A DNA stretch of 64,000 nt. Origin: Amycolatopsis vancoresmycina (GTDB lineage: Bacteria; Actinomycetota; Actinomycetes; Mycobacteriales; Pseudonocardiaceae). The stretch is taken from positions 310,001-374,000 of the forward strand of contig NZ_JNYY01000008.1 in the NCBI RefSeq assembly GCF_000716785.1, written 5' to 3'. This document shows positions 16,689 through 26,116 of this stretch, piece after piece; the stretch's first letter is position 1; each line of letters opens with the position of its first letter. The position numbers and the translations under genes are program-made. A model generated the notes under the pieces. That model was not told the origin of the DNA and searched no databases. It saw only the letters and a program-made list of their open reading frames with translations.

Positions 16689-17914
16689 GGCGCGCCCAGC
16701 AACCGGCCGAGCCCGCCCGAGGACGGCCCGGTCAGCAGGCTGAGCATCCCGGGGAGCTGCGGCGGAGCCGACGCGGCCTGCTGCTGGGGCGCCGCCGGGA
16801 TCGCGGGCGGCTTCCCCGCGTACGGCGCGTTCTGCGCCCCGCGCACCCCGGTCGGGCTGCCCGGCGGCTCGGCGCAGTACGCGTTCATGTTGACCGGAGC
16901 TTCGGTCTGGTCGTTCGCCGGACGCTGTTTCGTCCCTTCGTACCCCTTCGTGCACGACGCCGGGTCGAAGAAGTTGAACACCACGCCCAGGTGGCCCGTG
17001 CCGTCCGGGGACGTCGACGGGGAAAACGCCCCGATGATCGGGTACGCCACCAGCAGTTCCTCGATCGAGTCGCGCCGGGACGACGTGATCTGCGCGGTCG
17101 TCAGCAAGTTCGCGAACAGCACGCCCAGGTCAGTCCCCGACGCGGCCAGCACGTCGGAAATCTGCCTGCTCAGCTGCGGTGCCTGCGCGATCACCCGGCG
17201 CAGGTCCGGATCGGACTTCTTGAGCTGCCCGGCGATCGTCCGGAGCCCGGACGCGAAGTCGGTGATGTTCGCCGCCTGCCGCTCCTGGGTGCCCAGCACG
17301 ATCCGCGAGTTCGCCAGCAGCCCCTGCGTCTGCGGGACGTACTGCGCGGCGACCGCCGTCAGCGAGCCCGTGCTGTCCAGCAGCTGCTGCAGTTCCGGCC
17401 CCGCGCCCGCGAACGCGTTGTACGTCTCGTCGACGACCGTCCGCAGGGATTCCGGGTGCACGCTCGCGACGAGATCGTCCAAATGCGACAGAACCGTGTC
17501 CGGCGACGGCGGCAGCGACGTCTTGTCCGCGGTGATCACCGACCCGTCCTCCAGGAAGGGGCCGCCGTTGTGCAAGGGCAGCAGGTCGACGAACTGCTCC
17601 CCCACCGCCGACCGGTTCGCCACCTGCGCGTGCGCGTCGGCCGGGATGTCCGGGGCGCCCGCGTCGATGTCGAGGGCGACGTCGACGCCGTGCTCGGTGA
17701 GCGTCATCGACGTCACCCGGCCGACCGTGACCCCGCGGTAGGCGACCTCGGAGTTGACGAAGACGCCGCCGGAGTCGGTCAGCTGCGCGGTGACGACGTA
17801 GCCGCGGTTGCCGAAGAGCCGGTCCAGCCCCGCGTACCGGCCGCCGGCGTAGACGACCGAAACCACCGCGATCACGACGAACGCGAACAGCTGGATCCGG
17901 ATCTTGCGGGTCAC
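16685..17914 (-). CDS. mce4F: MCE-family protein MceF
   Basis: A 409-residue subunit of the steroid importer. N-terminal anchor (IQLFAFVVIAVVSVVYAGG), MCE domain at about 35-115 (YVVTAQLTDSGGVFVNSEVAYRGVTVGRVTSM), a long helical region, then a proline/glutamine-rich tail (AIPAAPQQQAASAPPQLPG). Its position as the sixth mce gene and the Cys pair near the tail fit MceF. Mce subunits assemble into an extracytoplasmic tube that carries lipid to the YrbE permease. The start overlaps the mceE stop. Confidence 0.88.
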   Translation of the reverse strand: MTRKIRIQLFAFVVIAVVSVVYAGGRYAGLDRLFGNRGYVVTAQLTDSGGVFVNSEVAYRGVTVGRVTSMTLTEHGVDVALDIDAGAPDIPADAHAQVANRSAVGEQFVDLLPLHNGGPFLEDGSVITADKTSLPPSPDTVLSHLDDLVASVHPESLRTVVDETYNAFAGAGPELQQLLDSTGSLTAVAAQYVPQTQGLLANSRIVLGTQERQAANITDFASGLRTIAGQLKKSDPDLRRVIAQAPQLSRQISDVLAASGTDLGVLFANLLTTAQITSSRRDSIEELLVAYPIIGAFSPSTSPDGTGHLGVVFNFFDPASCTKGYEGTKQRPANDQTEAPVNMNAYCAEPPGSPTGVRGAQNAPYAGKPPAIPAAPQQQAASAPPQLPGMLSLLTGPSSGGLGRLLGAP

Positions 17915-19074
17915 CGGCCGCCCCCGATCAGGCCGAGCAGCCCACCCAGCAGGTCGGGGCCGGCGGCCGGCGGGACCGAACCCAGGTCGGGCAGCGGCAG
18001 CGGCGGCGCGACCGGCGGCTGCTGCCCGCCGATCCCGGACGGCAGCGCGATCGGCGGCTGCGACGAGTTCGTGAAGTTCGAGATCAGCGTGTCCAGGTCG
18101 AGGTTGACGTTCGCCTCGACGTTCGCGTAGTCGCCCTTGATCACGTTGCCCGCGTAGTCCGGGAACGGGTAAGTCAGCAGGATCTGCAACGCGTTCGGCA
18201 GGTTCTGCCCGGCCTCGCCGAGCTTCGTCAACGTCGGCTGCAGCGCCCGGAGGTTCGCGACGAGCTGGTCCCGGCTCTTCGTGACGGTGTCCACCGCGAC
18301 CCCGGACAGCGCGTTCAGCGCGTTCAGCATGCCGACGAGCTGGTCACGCTGGTCCGTGACGACCTTCAGGCCCGGCGCGAGGTTGTCGAGGGCGTTGGTC
18401 AGGTTCTGCGTCTGACCCGTCAACGTGTGAGACAGCTTGGCGAGGCCGTCGATCGCGCGCAGGATCTCCGTCTTGTGCCCGTCGAGCTGCGTCGCCAGTT
18501 CGTCCACTCGGGACAGCAGCGCGCGGATCTCCGGCTCGTTGCCCGACAGTGCGTCGTTCAGTTCGTGGCTGATCTTCTGGATCTGCTCGACACCGCCGCC
18601 GTTGAGCAGCAGCGACAGCGCGCCGAGCACCTCCTCGACCTCGGGGTTGCGGTTGGTGCGCCCGAGCGGGATCTGCCCGCCGTCACCCAGTTTCCCGGTG
18701 GCCGGCTCGGCCGTGGGCACGCTCAGCTCGACGAACTTCTCGCCCAGCAGCGAAGACTGCTTCAGCTCGGCGCGGGCGTTGGCGGGCAGCGCGATGTCGC
18801 CGTCGACGGTCATCGCGACCAGCGCGGACCGGGTGTCCGGGGTCAGGGTGATCTTGTCGACGCGCCCGACGGCGACGTCGTTGACCTTGACGCTGGACTG
18901 CGGCACCAGGTCGAGCACGTCGGTGAACAGCGCGGTGACGTGGTACGGGTGGTCGCCGACGTCGGCGCCACCCGGCAGCGGCGTGCCGTAGAGGCCGTTG
19001 AACCCGCCGTCACTGCAGCCCGCGAGCACGAGCACCCCGGCCAGTGCGCCCGCGATCCGCCTGCGCCCCTTCAC
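17911..19074 (-). CDS. mce4E: MCE-family lipoprotein MceE
   Basis: A 387-residue subunit and the only lipoprotein of the set: basic KGRRR, a hydrophobic stretch and lipobox LVLAGC. MCE domain YHVTALFTDVLDLVPQSSVKVNDVAVGRVDKI, followed by long helices rich in Leu/Gln and a proline-rich C-terminus. In Mce1/Mce4 operons the E subunit is the lipoprotein (LprN in mce4), so order and type agree. GTG start overlaps the mceD stop. Confidence 0.88.
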   Translation of the reverse strand: MKGRRRIAGALAGVLVLAGCSDGGFNGLYGTPLPGGADVGDHPYHVTALFTDVLDLVPQSSVKVNDVAVGRVDKITLTPDTRSALVAMTVDGDIALPANARAELKQSSLLGEKFVELSVPTAEPATGKLGDGGQIPLGRTNRNPEVEEVLGALSLLLNGGGVEQIQKISHELNDALSGNEPEIRALLSRVDELATQLDGHKTEILRAIDGLAKLSHTLTGQTQNLTNALDNLAPGLKVVTDQRDQLVGMLNALNALSGVAVDTVTKSRDQLVANLRALQPTLTKLGEAGQNLPNALQILLTYPFPDYAGNVIKGDYANVEANVNLDLDTLISNFTNSSQPPIALPSGIGGQQPPVAPPLPLPDLGSVPPAAGPDLLGGLLGLIGGGR

Positions 19075-20264
19075 TTCGCACCGCCCGACAGCTGCTCCAT
19101 GACGTCGACGAGCGGGAGCGGCAACGGCGGCAGCGTCCCGTTCTGCAGGGAGTTGAGCACCTGCGGGATGGTCGGCAGCTTCAGCACGCCGTCCAGCACC
19201 GGCGCCAGCTGCTTGCAGATGTTCCCCAAGGCGTCGGGGACTTCCTTGGGGGTGAACGAGCTGATCAGGCGGCACACGGTGAGGATCGGCGGGTTGGTCA
19301 GCTCGTTCAGGTTGTCGCGGACGGCGATGGTGCCCGACGCCGCGTCGTAGGAGTTGATGAAGTTCGTGGCGCCGGTCGGCGCGATGTCGAGCACCTCGGC
19401 GAGCGCGGCGCGCTGGTCGACGAGGACCTTCGACAGCGACGCCAGTTTGTCCACATTGGATTCAAGGGCCGTCTTGTTGTCGTTGACGAACTGCTGGACG
19501 TCGCCGAGCGCCCCGCCGAGGGACGACAGGGCCGCTCCGACGTCGGAGGAGTCCGCGGCGAGGAACTGGCTGACGTCGGCGACGCGGCCGTAGAACTCGT
19601 TGAGCTGCTGGTCGCTCTGGGCCAGGGCGCCGGTGAAGGAGTTCAGGTTCTGCACGGTCGAGAACAGGTCGTCCTTCGAGCCGTCCAGGGTCTTCGCGAG
19701 TTGCGCCAGCTGCCCGACCGTCGAGTTCAGCGAAGCGCCGTTGCCCTTCAGCGTGTTCGCCGCGGTGTCGAGCACGCCGGACAGGGCACCGTCCTTGTTG
19801 GCGCCGTTCGGGCCCAGCGCCGTCGAGAGCTTGTCCAGGCTGGAGTACAGGTCGTCCAGTTCCACCGGCGTGGCCGTGCGGTTGCGCGGCAGGACCGTGC
19901 CCGAAGCGAGCACCGGGCCGCTGTCGTAGGCCGGGGTCAGCTGGACGTACCGGTCGCTGACCAGGCTCGGCGCGACGACGACGGCACCGACGTCGGCCGG
20001 CAGCTGGGTGCCGTCGACCTGCATGTCGACGCGGACCGCGTCCCCCTCGGGCGTGACGTCGGTGACCTGGCCGACCGGCACGCCGAGCACCCGAACCGAC
20101 GAACCCGCGTACAGCCCGACGGTCTTGCCGAAGTACGCGGACAGCTTGACGCCGTTCGAGGACCGGAACACCAGGTACAGCCCGGCGGTGACGATCAGCG
20201 CGAGGATGCAGGCGAACGCCAGCCAGGTCACCAGGCTGCGTCCGCGGGCGGTGTGGATGGTCAT
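19071..20264 (-). CDS. mce4D: MCE-family protein MceD
   Basis: A 397-residue subunit with an N-terminal anchor (LVTWLAFACILALIVTAGLYLVF), MCE domain (LSAYFGKTVGLYAGSSVRVLGVPVGQV), a helical barrel segment of about 200 residues (repeated TVQNLNSFTGALAQSDQQLNEF-like stretches) and a short C-terminal region with two Cys (VCRLISSFTP, ICKQLAPVL). ATGA overlap with mceC. Acts in the cell envelope as one subunit of the hexameric importer. Confidence 0.88.
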   Translation of the reverse strand: MTIHTARGRSLVTWLAFACILALIVTAGLYLVFRSSNGVKLSAYFGKTVGLYAGSSVRVLGVPVGQVTDVTPEGDAVRVDMQVDGTQLPADVGAVVVAPSLVSDRYVQLTPAYDSGPVLASGTVLPRNRTATPVELDDLYSSLDKLSTALGPNGANKDGALSGVLDTAANTLKGNGASLNSTVGQLAQLAKTLDGSKDDLFSTVQNLNSFTGALAQSDQQLNEFYGRVADVSQFLAADSSDVGAALSSLGGALGDVQQFVNDNKTALESNVDKLASLSKVLVDQRAALAEVLDIAPTGATNFINSYDAASGTIAVRDNLNELTNPPILTVCRLISSFTPKEVPDALGNICKQLAPVLDGVLKLPTIPQVLNSLQNGTLPPLPLPLVDVMEQLSGGAK

Positions 20265-21292
20265 CGGCGGCCCACCCCCTGGTTCGGCGCCGCGATCGGC
20301 GGGGTGCAGCCTTCGGGGTTGATGTGCAGGCCGCCCACGGTGATCGTCGGCGGCAGCAGCCCGCACAGGTAGCCCTCGAACCAGCGGCCGTTGCCGGTGG
20401 CGTTCGCGCCGACGCGGGCGAACGGCGCCATCAGCTGCAGGCTCTTGTCGAGGTTGCCCTGGTTGCGCTGGAGGATGTCGGTGACCTTGCTCAGCTTGTC
20501 CAGCGTCGGCTTCAGCTGCGCGCGGTTGTCCTGGACCAGCCCGGTCAGCTGCTGCGAGAGCTGCTGGGTGCCGGTGAGCAGGGCGTTGATCGCCTGCTTC
20601 CGGTTCTGCAGCTCGGTGAGCAGCAGGTTGCCGTCGCTGATCACGCGCTGCAGCTGCGCGTTGCGGTCGGACAGCGTCTTCGAGATCTGGCTGGTGTTGG
20701 CCAGGAGCGTGTGCAGGTCGGCGTCGCGGGAGGAGACGGTGCGCGCCAGCGACGACAGCCCGTTCAGCGTGTCCTTCAGGTACTGGGGGCTGTCCTTGAG
20801 GCTGTCGGAGAGGGCGTTGAAGCTGTCGGCGAGCTGCTTCGTGTCGATGTCGCCCACTGTCGTCGACAGCTGCTCGAACGCGTCCTGCAGCTGGAACGGC
20901 GTGCGCGTGCGCCCCTGCGGGATCGTGTCGTCCGGCTCCTGCGCGCCGCTGCCCTTCGGGTCGAGCGCGAGGTACTTCTCCCCCAGCAGCGTCTTGATCT
21001 CGATGGACGCGGTGGTCGCGTCCCCGACCCGGACGTCCTTGACGCGGAAGCGGACCAGGACCTGCTTGCCCGCCAGCTTCACCGACGACACCGTGCCGAC
21101 CTTCACGCCGGCGACCTCGACCTCGTTGTCCGGCGCCAGCCCGGCGGACTCGCCGAAGTACGCCGAATACGTCGTGCCGTTGCCGAAGAACGGGAGCTGG
21201 TCGGAGAAGTACGTGGTGGCCGTGACGAGCACGATCAGCACGAGCGCGACCGCGCCGACCGCGGCCTGGTTGCGTTCCTTCAGCGGCTTCAC
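20261..21292 (-). CDS. mce4C: MCE-family protein MceC
   Basis: A 343-residue subunit: anchor (AAVGAVALVLIVLVTATTYF), MCE domain (YSAYFGESAGLAPDNEVEVAGVKVGTVSSV), coiled helical region, and a C-terminal pair of Cys (YLCGLLPPTIT, GCTPPI). The GTG start at 21292 overlaps the mceB stop and is preceded by AGAGGTG; longer in-frame starts would run into mceB. Same envelope role as its neighbours. Confidence 0.88.
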   Translation of the reverse strand: MKPLKERNQAAVGAVALVLIVLVTATTYFSDQLPFFGNGTTYSAYFGESAGLAPDNEVEVAGVKVGTVSSVKLAGKQVLVRFRVKDVRVGDATTASIEIKTLLGEKYLALDPKGSGAQEPDDTIPQGRTRTPFQLQDAFEQLSTTVGDIDTKQLADSFNALSDSLKDSPQYLKDTLNGLSSLARTVSSRDADLHTLLANTSQISKTLSDRNAQLQRVISDGNLLLTELQNRKQAINALLTGTQQLSQQLTGLVQDNRAQLKPTLDKLSKVTDILQRNQGNLDKSLQLMAPFARVGANATGNGRWFEGYLCGLLPPTITVGGLHINPEGCTPPIAAPNQGVGRR

Positions 21293-22326
21293 GGACCACA
21301 CCTCTCCGCGCGCTGCGTACCGGGGATCGGGATGATCGGCAGGGTGATGTCGAGCGAGGAAATGCCGATGGTGCCGGTGATCCCGCACAGGTAGTAGTTG
21401 AACCAGCTGCCGTAGCTCAGGGTCCGGGTGAACTTCTGCAGGTTCCCCGGCAGCACCTCGAGGAGGTGGTTGAGCAGCACGCCGGAGTCGCCGAGGTGCT
21501 GCGACAGCACGCCGAGCTGCGCCACGTCGTCCTTCAGCGCCGGGCGCGCGTCGGCCAGGAGCCCGGTGGTCGACACGGCGAGGTCGCCGAGCGCGCTGAC
21601 CGCGTCGCCGATCGGCTTGCGCTGCTCGGCGAGCCCGCTGACCAGTTTCTGCGTCTGCTCGACGAGGTCGCCGAGCTCCGGGCCGCGGGCGTTGACCGTG
21701 CCGAGCACCGTGTTGAGGTTCGCGATGACCTGGCCGATCACCTGGTCCTTGCTCGCGATCGCCGTCGTCAGGGACGCGGTGTGCTGCAGCAGGCTGGTGA
21801 TCGTGCCGCCCTCGCCCTGGAAGACGCTGATGATCTCGGCCGAGAGCTGGTTGACGTCCTTCGGGCTCAGCGCCTTGAACAGCGGCTTGAACCCGTTGAA
21901 CAGCACGGTGAGGTTCAACGCCGGTTTCGTGCGCTCGGGCGGGATCGTGCCGCCGTCGGGCAGCGTCTTGTCGCCGGGGACGTCGGTGCCGAGCGCGAGG
22001 TAGCGCTGGCCGACCAGGTTGCGGTACTTGATGGTCGCGGTCACCGTCTCCGGCAGCCGGTAGGTGTGCTCGACGTCGAACCGCACCTGCGCCAGGTTCC
22101 GGTCCCCTTCGACCACTTCGATCGCGTCGACCTGGCCGACCTTGACCCCGGCGATGCGGACGTCGTCGCCTTCCTTGAGCCCGGAGGCGTCGGTGAACTT
22201 CGCCAGATATCCGGACGTCTCCCCGAAGTTCGTGTTCGCGATGGTGGCCGCGAGGATCCCGGTGAGCAGCACCGTGACGACCGCGAAGACGCCGAGCTTG
22301 ATCAGCGACGGGACGAAACTCCTCAC
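21289..22326 (-). CDS. mce4B: MCE-family protein MceB
   Basis: A 345-residue subunit. Anchor LIKLGVFAVVTVLLTGILAAT, MCE domain GYLAKFTDASGLKEGDDVRIAGVKVGQV, the SKDQVIGQVIANLNTVLGTVN helix common to MceB proteins, and a short C-terminus. GTG start overlaps the mceA stop. Lengths of MceB-MceD are all within the usual 330-400 range, with no sign of decay. Confidence 0.88.
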   Translation of the reverse strand: MRSFVPSLIKLGVFAVVTVLLTGILAATIANTNFGETSGYLAKFTDASGLKEGDDVRIAGVKVGQVDAIEVVEGDRNLAQVRFDVEHTYRLPETVTATIKYRNLVGQRYLALGTDVPGDKTLPDGGTIPPERTKPALNLTVLFNGFKPLFKALSPKDVNQLSAEIISVFQGEGGTITSLLQHTASLTTAIASKDQVIGQVIANLNTVLGTVNARGPELGDLVEQTQKLVSGLAEQRKPIGDAVSALGDLAVSTTGLLADARPALKDDVAQLGVLSQHLGDSGVLLNHLLEVLPGNLQKFTRTLSYGSWFNYYLCGITGTIGISSLDITLPIIPIPGTQRAERCGP

Positions 22327-23645
22327 TTCAGTTCCACCTCCGCCCCGCGGTAGAGCGGCCCGACGAGCAGGTCGGCCCAGCCGGGCACCTCACCGGGCGA
22401 GGCGCCGAGCGCGGGCGACGCGAGCAGGTCGATGAGGTCGTTTTCGTAGGCCGAGCCGACGATCGTGCCGTCCCCGCCGACCGCGCCACCCCCGGCGGGG
22501 AGCGTTTCGGGCGGGTTCTTCGGCGGCGGGGGCTTGCTGGAACCGTCCTTGATCGCGCCGTCCGGCGGGTACTGCGGCCACACGCCGGGCTTCGGGACCT
22601 GCGGGTAGCAGCGCGGGCCGCGCTTGTCGTCGTACTTCGGCTCGTCGACGCCGGGGAGGTACTTGCCGCGGCTGGCCGCGAACTCGATGGTGACCCGGCT
22701 GACTTCGGGGTGCGCGGTGCCCTTGCCGAACGCCAGTTCCGCGCGCGGCACGGATTCCGCGAGCTGCCGCAGCAGGCACGGGTACTCGGGCGCGTACTTC
22801 GCGAGGACGTCGAGCGTCGGCTGGACGGCGGTGGTGAGCCGGATCAGGTTGTCCTTGTTGACCTGCAGGAAGTTCGTCAGGTCGACCGAAGCCGCGGTGA
22901 CGGTGGCGTAGAGGTCGGTCAGCTGGGCGCGCTGGTCGACGATGGTCCGGCTCGTCGTGGTCAGGTCCGAGAGGGCCTGCAGGAGGTCCGGCGCGGCTTT
23001 GTCGTAGGTGTTCGCGACGTTCGCCAGGCCGGTGATGTCGGCTTTGACGTCCGGCAGCGACGGGTTGAGCTTGCCGAGGTAGTCCGACAGCCCGGCGAGA
23101 GTCTCGCCGAGCTGCTTGCCGCGGCCGTCGAGCGCGGTCGCCACCGCGGTCAGCGTGCTCGACAGCTTCTCGGGCTGGACGGCCTGCAGCAGCGGCATCA
23201 CGTCGTCGAGGACCTTCTGCAGCTCGATCGCCGCGCTGCTGCGGTCCTGCGGGATGACGTCACCGGCCTTGATCGGGCCTTGGGACGTCTCGGGCAGCTG
23301 GAGGGCCACGTACCGCTCGCCGAACAGCGTCTTCGGCAGCAGCCGCGCGGAGACGTTCTTCGGGATGACGTGCGTCTTGTCCGGGTCGAGCGCCAGCTCC
23401 AGCTCGGCGTGGTCGCCGTTCGCCAGCACCGAGCGGACTTCGCCGACGAGCATGCCGCGGACCTTGACGTCGCCGCCGGTGCGCAGCTGGCTGCCGACGC
23501 GGTCGGTCTCCAGCTTCACCAGCGTCACCGGCGTGAACGCCTTGTGGTAGACGGCCAGGGTGAGCGCGATGAACAGCGCGGCCACGAGCAGGAAGGCGAG
23601 CCCCAGCACCTGGTACCGGAGCCGCTGCCAGAGCTCGCGCCTCAT
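22323..23645 (-). CDS. mce4A: MCE-family protein MceA
   Basis: A 440-residue first Mce subunit: anchor YQVLGLAFLLVAALFIALTLAVY, MCE domain (LETDRVGSQLRTGGDVKVRGMLVGEVRSV), long helical region, then a basic proline-rich tail (KPPPPKNPPETLP). The motif GDVKVRG in place of xxVRxxG is usual for MceA. ATGA overlap with yrbE4B. Mutants of mce4A homologues lose cholesterol uptake in mycobacteria and Rhodococcus (established); the same role here is inferred from synteny. Confidence 0.88.
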   Translation of the reverse strand: MRRELWQRLRYQVLGLAFLLVAALFIALTLAVYHKAFTPVTLVKLETDRVGSQLRTGGDVKVRGMLVGEVRSVLANGDHAELELALDPDKTHVIPKNVSARLLPKTLFGERYVALQLPETSQGPIKAGDVIPQDRSSAAIELQKVLDDVMPLLQAVQPEKLSSTLTAVATALDGRGKQLGETLAGLSDYLGKLNPSLPDVKADITGLANVANTYDKAAPDLLQALSDLTTTSRTIVDQRAQLTDLYATVTAASVDLTNFLQVNKDNLIRLTTAVQPTLDVLAKYAPEYPCLLRQLAESVPRAELAFGKGTAHPEVSRVTIEFAASRGKYLPGVDEPKYDDKRGPRCYPQVPKPGVWPQYPPDGAIKDGSSKPPPPKNPPETLPAGGGAVGGDGTIVGSAYENDLIDLLASPALGASPGEVPGWADLLVGPLYRGAEVELK

Positions 23646-24493
23646 CCCGAGATCCTCACCGTCGTGTTGGCGCCCCAGATCGCCAGCGACAGGAAGAAGT
23701 CCAGCACCGAGATCAGCACGATCGACGTCCGCACCGCGCGGCCGACCGCGACCCCGACGCCGGCCGGGCCGCCGCTCGCGGTGAAGCCGTAATAACAATG
23801 GGACAGGATCACGAGCACGCTGAACACGATGACCTTCCCGAACGACCAGAGGACGTCGCCGGGTGGCAGGAAGAGCGTGAAGTAGTGGTCGTAGGTGCCC
23901 GCAGACTGGCCGTAGAGCCAGATGGTGATCTGCCGGGACGCGAGGTAGCTGGAGAGCAGGCCGACCGCGTACAGCGGGATCACCGCGGCGACGCCGGCGA
24001 GCACCCGGGTCGTCACCAGGTACGGCATGCTCGGCACACCCATGACTTCCAGCGCGTCGATCTCCTCGGAGATCCGCATCGCGCCGAGCTGGGCGGTGAA
24101 GCCGCAGCCGACGGTCGCGCTCAAGGCGAGTCCCGCGGACAGCGGCGCGACTTCGCGGGTGTTGAAGTAGGCGGAAATGAAGCCGGTGAGCGCGGCCGTG
24201 CCGAGCTGGTTCAGCGCGGAGTAGCCCTGCAGGCCGACGATGAGGCCGGTGAACAGCGTCATCCCGATCATCACGCCGAGCGTGCCGCCGATGACGGCCA
24301 GGCCACCGGTGCCGAAGCAGACTTCGGTGAGCAGCCGCAGCGTTTCCCGGCTGTAGCGGCGGATCGTGCGCGGCGACCAGGCGAGCGCTTTCGCGGCGAA
24401 CGCCAGCTGCTTGCCGAGCCCTTCCAGGCTCTGGCCGGGGCGCGCGATGTACTCGAGCGTCCGGTCGGTGGTGTCGAGGGGTTCGGCGGTCAT
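23642..24493 (-). CDS. yrbE4B: MlaE-family ABC permease YrbE B
   Basis: A 283-residue inner-membrane permease with about five spans. It carries the conserved cytoplasmic motif ISEEIDALEVMGVPSMPYLVTTRVLA near the middle and ends with FFLSLAIWGANTTVRI. It pairs with YrbE A as the membrane part of the importer; the ATPase (MceG) is encoded elsewhere. Start ATG 24493 overlaps the previous stop (TGATG). Good match in length and motif to YrbE4B. Confidence 0.9.
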   Translation of the reverse strand: MTAEPLDTTDRTLEYIARPGQSLEGLGKQLAFAAKALAWSPRTIRRYSRETLRLLTEVCFGTGGLAVIGGTLGVMIGMTLFTGLIVGLQGYSALNQLGTAALTGFISAYFNTREVAPLSAGLALSATVGCGFTAQLGAMRISEEIDALEVMGVPSMPYLVTTRVLAGVAAVIPLYAVGLLSSYLASRQITIWLYGQSAGTYDHYFTLFLPPGDVLWSFGKVIVFSVLVILSHCYYGFTASGGPAGVGVAVGRAVRTSIVLISVLDFFLSLAIWGANTTVRISG

Positions 24494-25284
24494 CACATCG
24501 CCTTCGGCGGGACGATCCGCAGATAGATCGCGGTGAGCACTACGTTGATCAGGAACAGCAGCAGGAACGTGATCACGACGGCCTGGTTGACGGCATCGCC
24601 GACGCCCTTCGGGCCGCCCGCCGGGTTCAGCCCGCGGAACGCGGCGACGACCCCGGCCACGAAACCGTACAGCAGCGCCTTGATCTCGCTGATCCACAGG
24701 TCCGGGACCTGCGCGAGGGCGTTGAAGCTGGCCAGGTACGCGCCGGGCGTGCCGCCCTGCAGGACGACGTTGAAGAAGTAGCCGCCGAGCACGCCGACCA
24801 CGCTGACCAAGCCGTTCAGCAGCACGGAGACGACCATCGCGGCGAGCACCCGCGGCACGATCAGCCGCTGGATCGGGTTGACGCCGAGGACCTCCATGGC
24901 GTCGATCTCTTCGCGGATCTTGCGTGCGCCGATGTCGGCGCAGACCGCGCTACCGCCCGCGCCCGCCACCAGCAGCGCGGTGATCAGCGGGCTGGCCTGC
25001 TGCACGATGGCCAGCGCGCTGGCCGCGCCGGTGAACGACTGGGCGCCGATCTGCGCGGTCAGCGAACCGAGCTGCAACGCGATCACCGCGCCGAACGGGA
25101 TGGCCACCAGCGCGGTCGGCAGGATCGTGACGCTGGCGAAGAACCAGCACTGCTGGATCCATTCCCGGGCCTGGAACGGGCGCTTGAAGATCGCGCGCAG
25201 CACTTCCACCGAAAGCGTCGCGAGGCGGCCGACCTGGGTCAGGGCCGCGGTTCCCGGGAGCGTGCCACTGCTTCCGCTCACCAC
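24493..25284 (-). CDS. yrbE4A: MlaE-family ABC permease YrbE A
   Basis: A 263-residue permease. IREEIDAMEVLGVNPIQRLIVPRVLAAM is the hallmark loop; spans include FFASVTILPTALVAIPFGAVIAL and VVITFLLLFLINVVLTAIYL. First gene of the transporter block. Two tandem GTG codons (25284, 25281) follow GGAGGT closely; the second may be the true start. A 73-bp gap separates it from the SDR upstream, but all genes face the same way. Confidence 0.9.
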   Translation of the reverse strand: MVSGSSGTLPGTAALTQVGRLATLSVEVLRAIFKRPFQAREWIQQCWFFASVTILPTALVAIPFGAVIALQLGSLTAQIGAQSFTGAASALAIVQQASPLITALLVAGAGGSAVCADIGARKIREEIDAMEVLGVNPIQRLIVPRVLAAMVVSVLLNGLVSVVGVLGGYFFNVVLQGGTPGAYLASFNALAQVPDLWISEIKALLYGFVAGVVAAFRGLNPAGGPKGVGDAVNQAVVITFLLLFLINVVLTAIYLRIVPPKAM

Positions 25285-25357
25285 ACCTCCCCGTAGTCAC
25301 TCACCCCCGAGTCTTCTCCACACCCGGTGCCCGCTTTTCGTTAGCGTCGTTAACCGG

Positions 25358-26116
25358 CTAGAAGTTGAGGGCGTGCGTCGCCGTGGCGCCGCCGTCCGCC
25401 ACGAACTCCGCACCCGTGCAGTACGCGCTCTCGTCGCTGGCCAGGAACAACACCAGCTTCGCGATGTCCTCCGGCTGCCCGACCCGCTTGAGGGCGACCT
25501 TCTTCCCGACGTACGACATGTCGACTTTCTGGCCGCCGGCCGCGGTCTCGACCATCTTCGTGTCGATCGCGCCGGGGTGCACCGAGTTGACGCGGATGCC
25601 CTTCCGGCCGAGTTCCATGGCCGCGACCTTGGTCATGCCGCGGATCGCGAACTTGCTCGCGGTGTAGGCGACGAGGTAGGGCATCCCGGCCAGTCCCTCC
25701 ACAGAGGACACGTTGACGATGGAGCCACCGCCGGCGGCGGTCATCGGTTCAACGACCGAACGCATCCCGAGAAACGCCCCGATCTGGTTCACCCGGATCA
25801 CGCGTTCGTAATCGGCCAGCGTCGTCTGCCCGAGCTCGGAGAAGTGCAGGATGCCGGCGTTGTTGACCAGCACGTCCGGGTTGCCGAACTCGGTGGTCGC
25901 GCGCTCGACCGCGGCGGCCCAGCCGTCCTCGTCGCCGACGTCGAGGTGCTGGTAGACGGCGTGCTCGCCGAGTTCGGCGGCGAGCTGCTTGCCCTCGTCG
26001 TCCAGGATGTCGGCGATCACCACCCGCGCGCCCTCGGCGACGAACGCGCGGGCGGCGGCCTCGCCCTGCCCGCGCGCGGCGCCGGTGATCAGGGCGATCT
26101 TCCCGTCCAGCCTCAC
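25358..26116 (-). CDS. SDR oxidoreductase, FabG3/20-beta-HSD-like
   Basis: A 252-residue short-chain dehydrogenase. Cofactor motif TGAARGQGEAAARAF; NNAG; catalytic Ser, Tyr and Lys in IVNVSSVEGLAG and YTASKFAIRG; C-terminal ASDESAYCTGAEFVADGG. The pattern resembles mycobacterial FabG3 (Rv2002), a 3-alpha/20-beta hydroxysteroid dehydrogenase. GTG start overlaps the preceding SDR stop. No gene stands at this spot between hsd4A and yrbE4A in M. tuberculosis, so it is an addition to the conserved order. A steroid substrate is likely but inferred. Confidence 0.85.
   Translation of the reverse strand: MRLDGKIALITGAARGQGEAAARAFVAEGARVVIADILDDEGKQLAAELGEHAVYQHLDVGDEDGWAAAVERATTEFGNPDVLVNNAGILHFSELGQTTLADYERVIRVNQIGAFLGMRSVVEPMTAAGGGSIVNVSSVEGLAGMPYLVAYTASKFAIRGMTKVAAMELGRKGIRVNSVHPGAIDTKMVETAAGGQKVDMSYVGKKVALKRVGQPEDIAKLVLFLASDESAYCTGAEFVADGGATATHALNF

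Noticed and set aside
19445..25700. Further copies of the 13-mer palindrome at about 19448 (GTCCACATTGGA) and 25694 (TCCACAGAGGAC)
   Set aside because: Each has one or more mismatches breaking the dyad, so they were not counted with the four exact copies.
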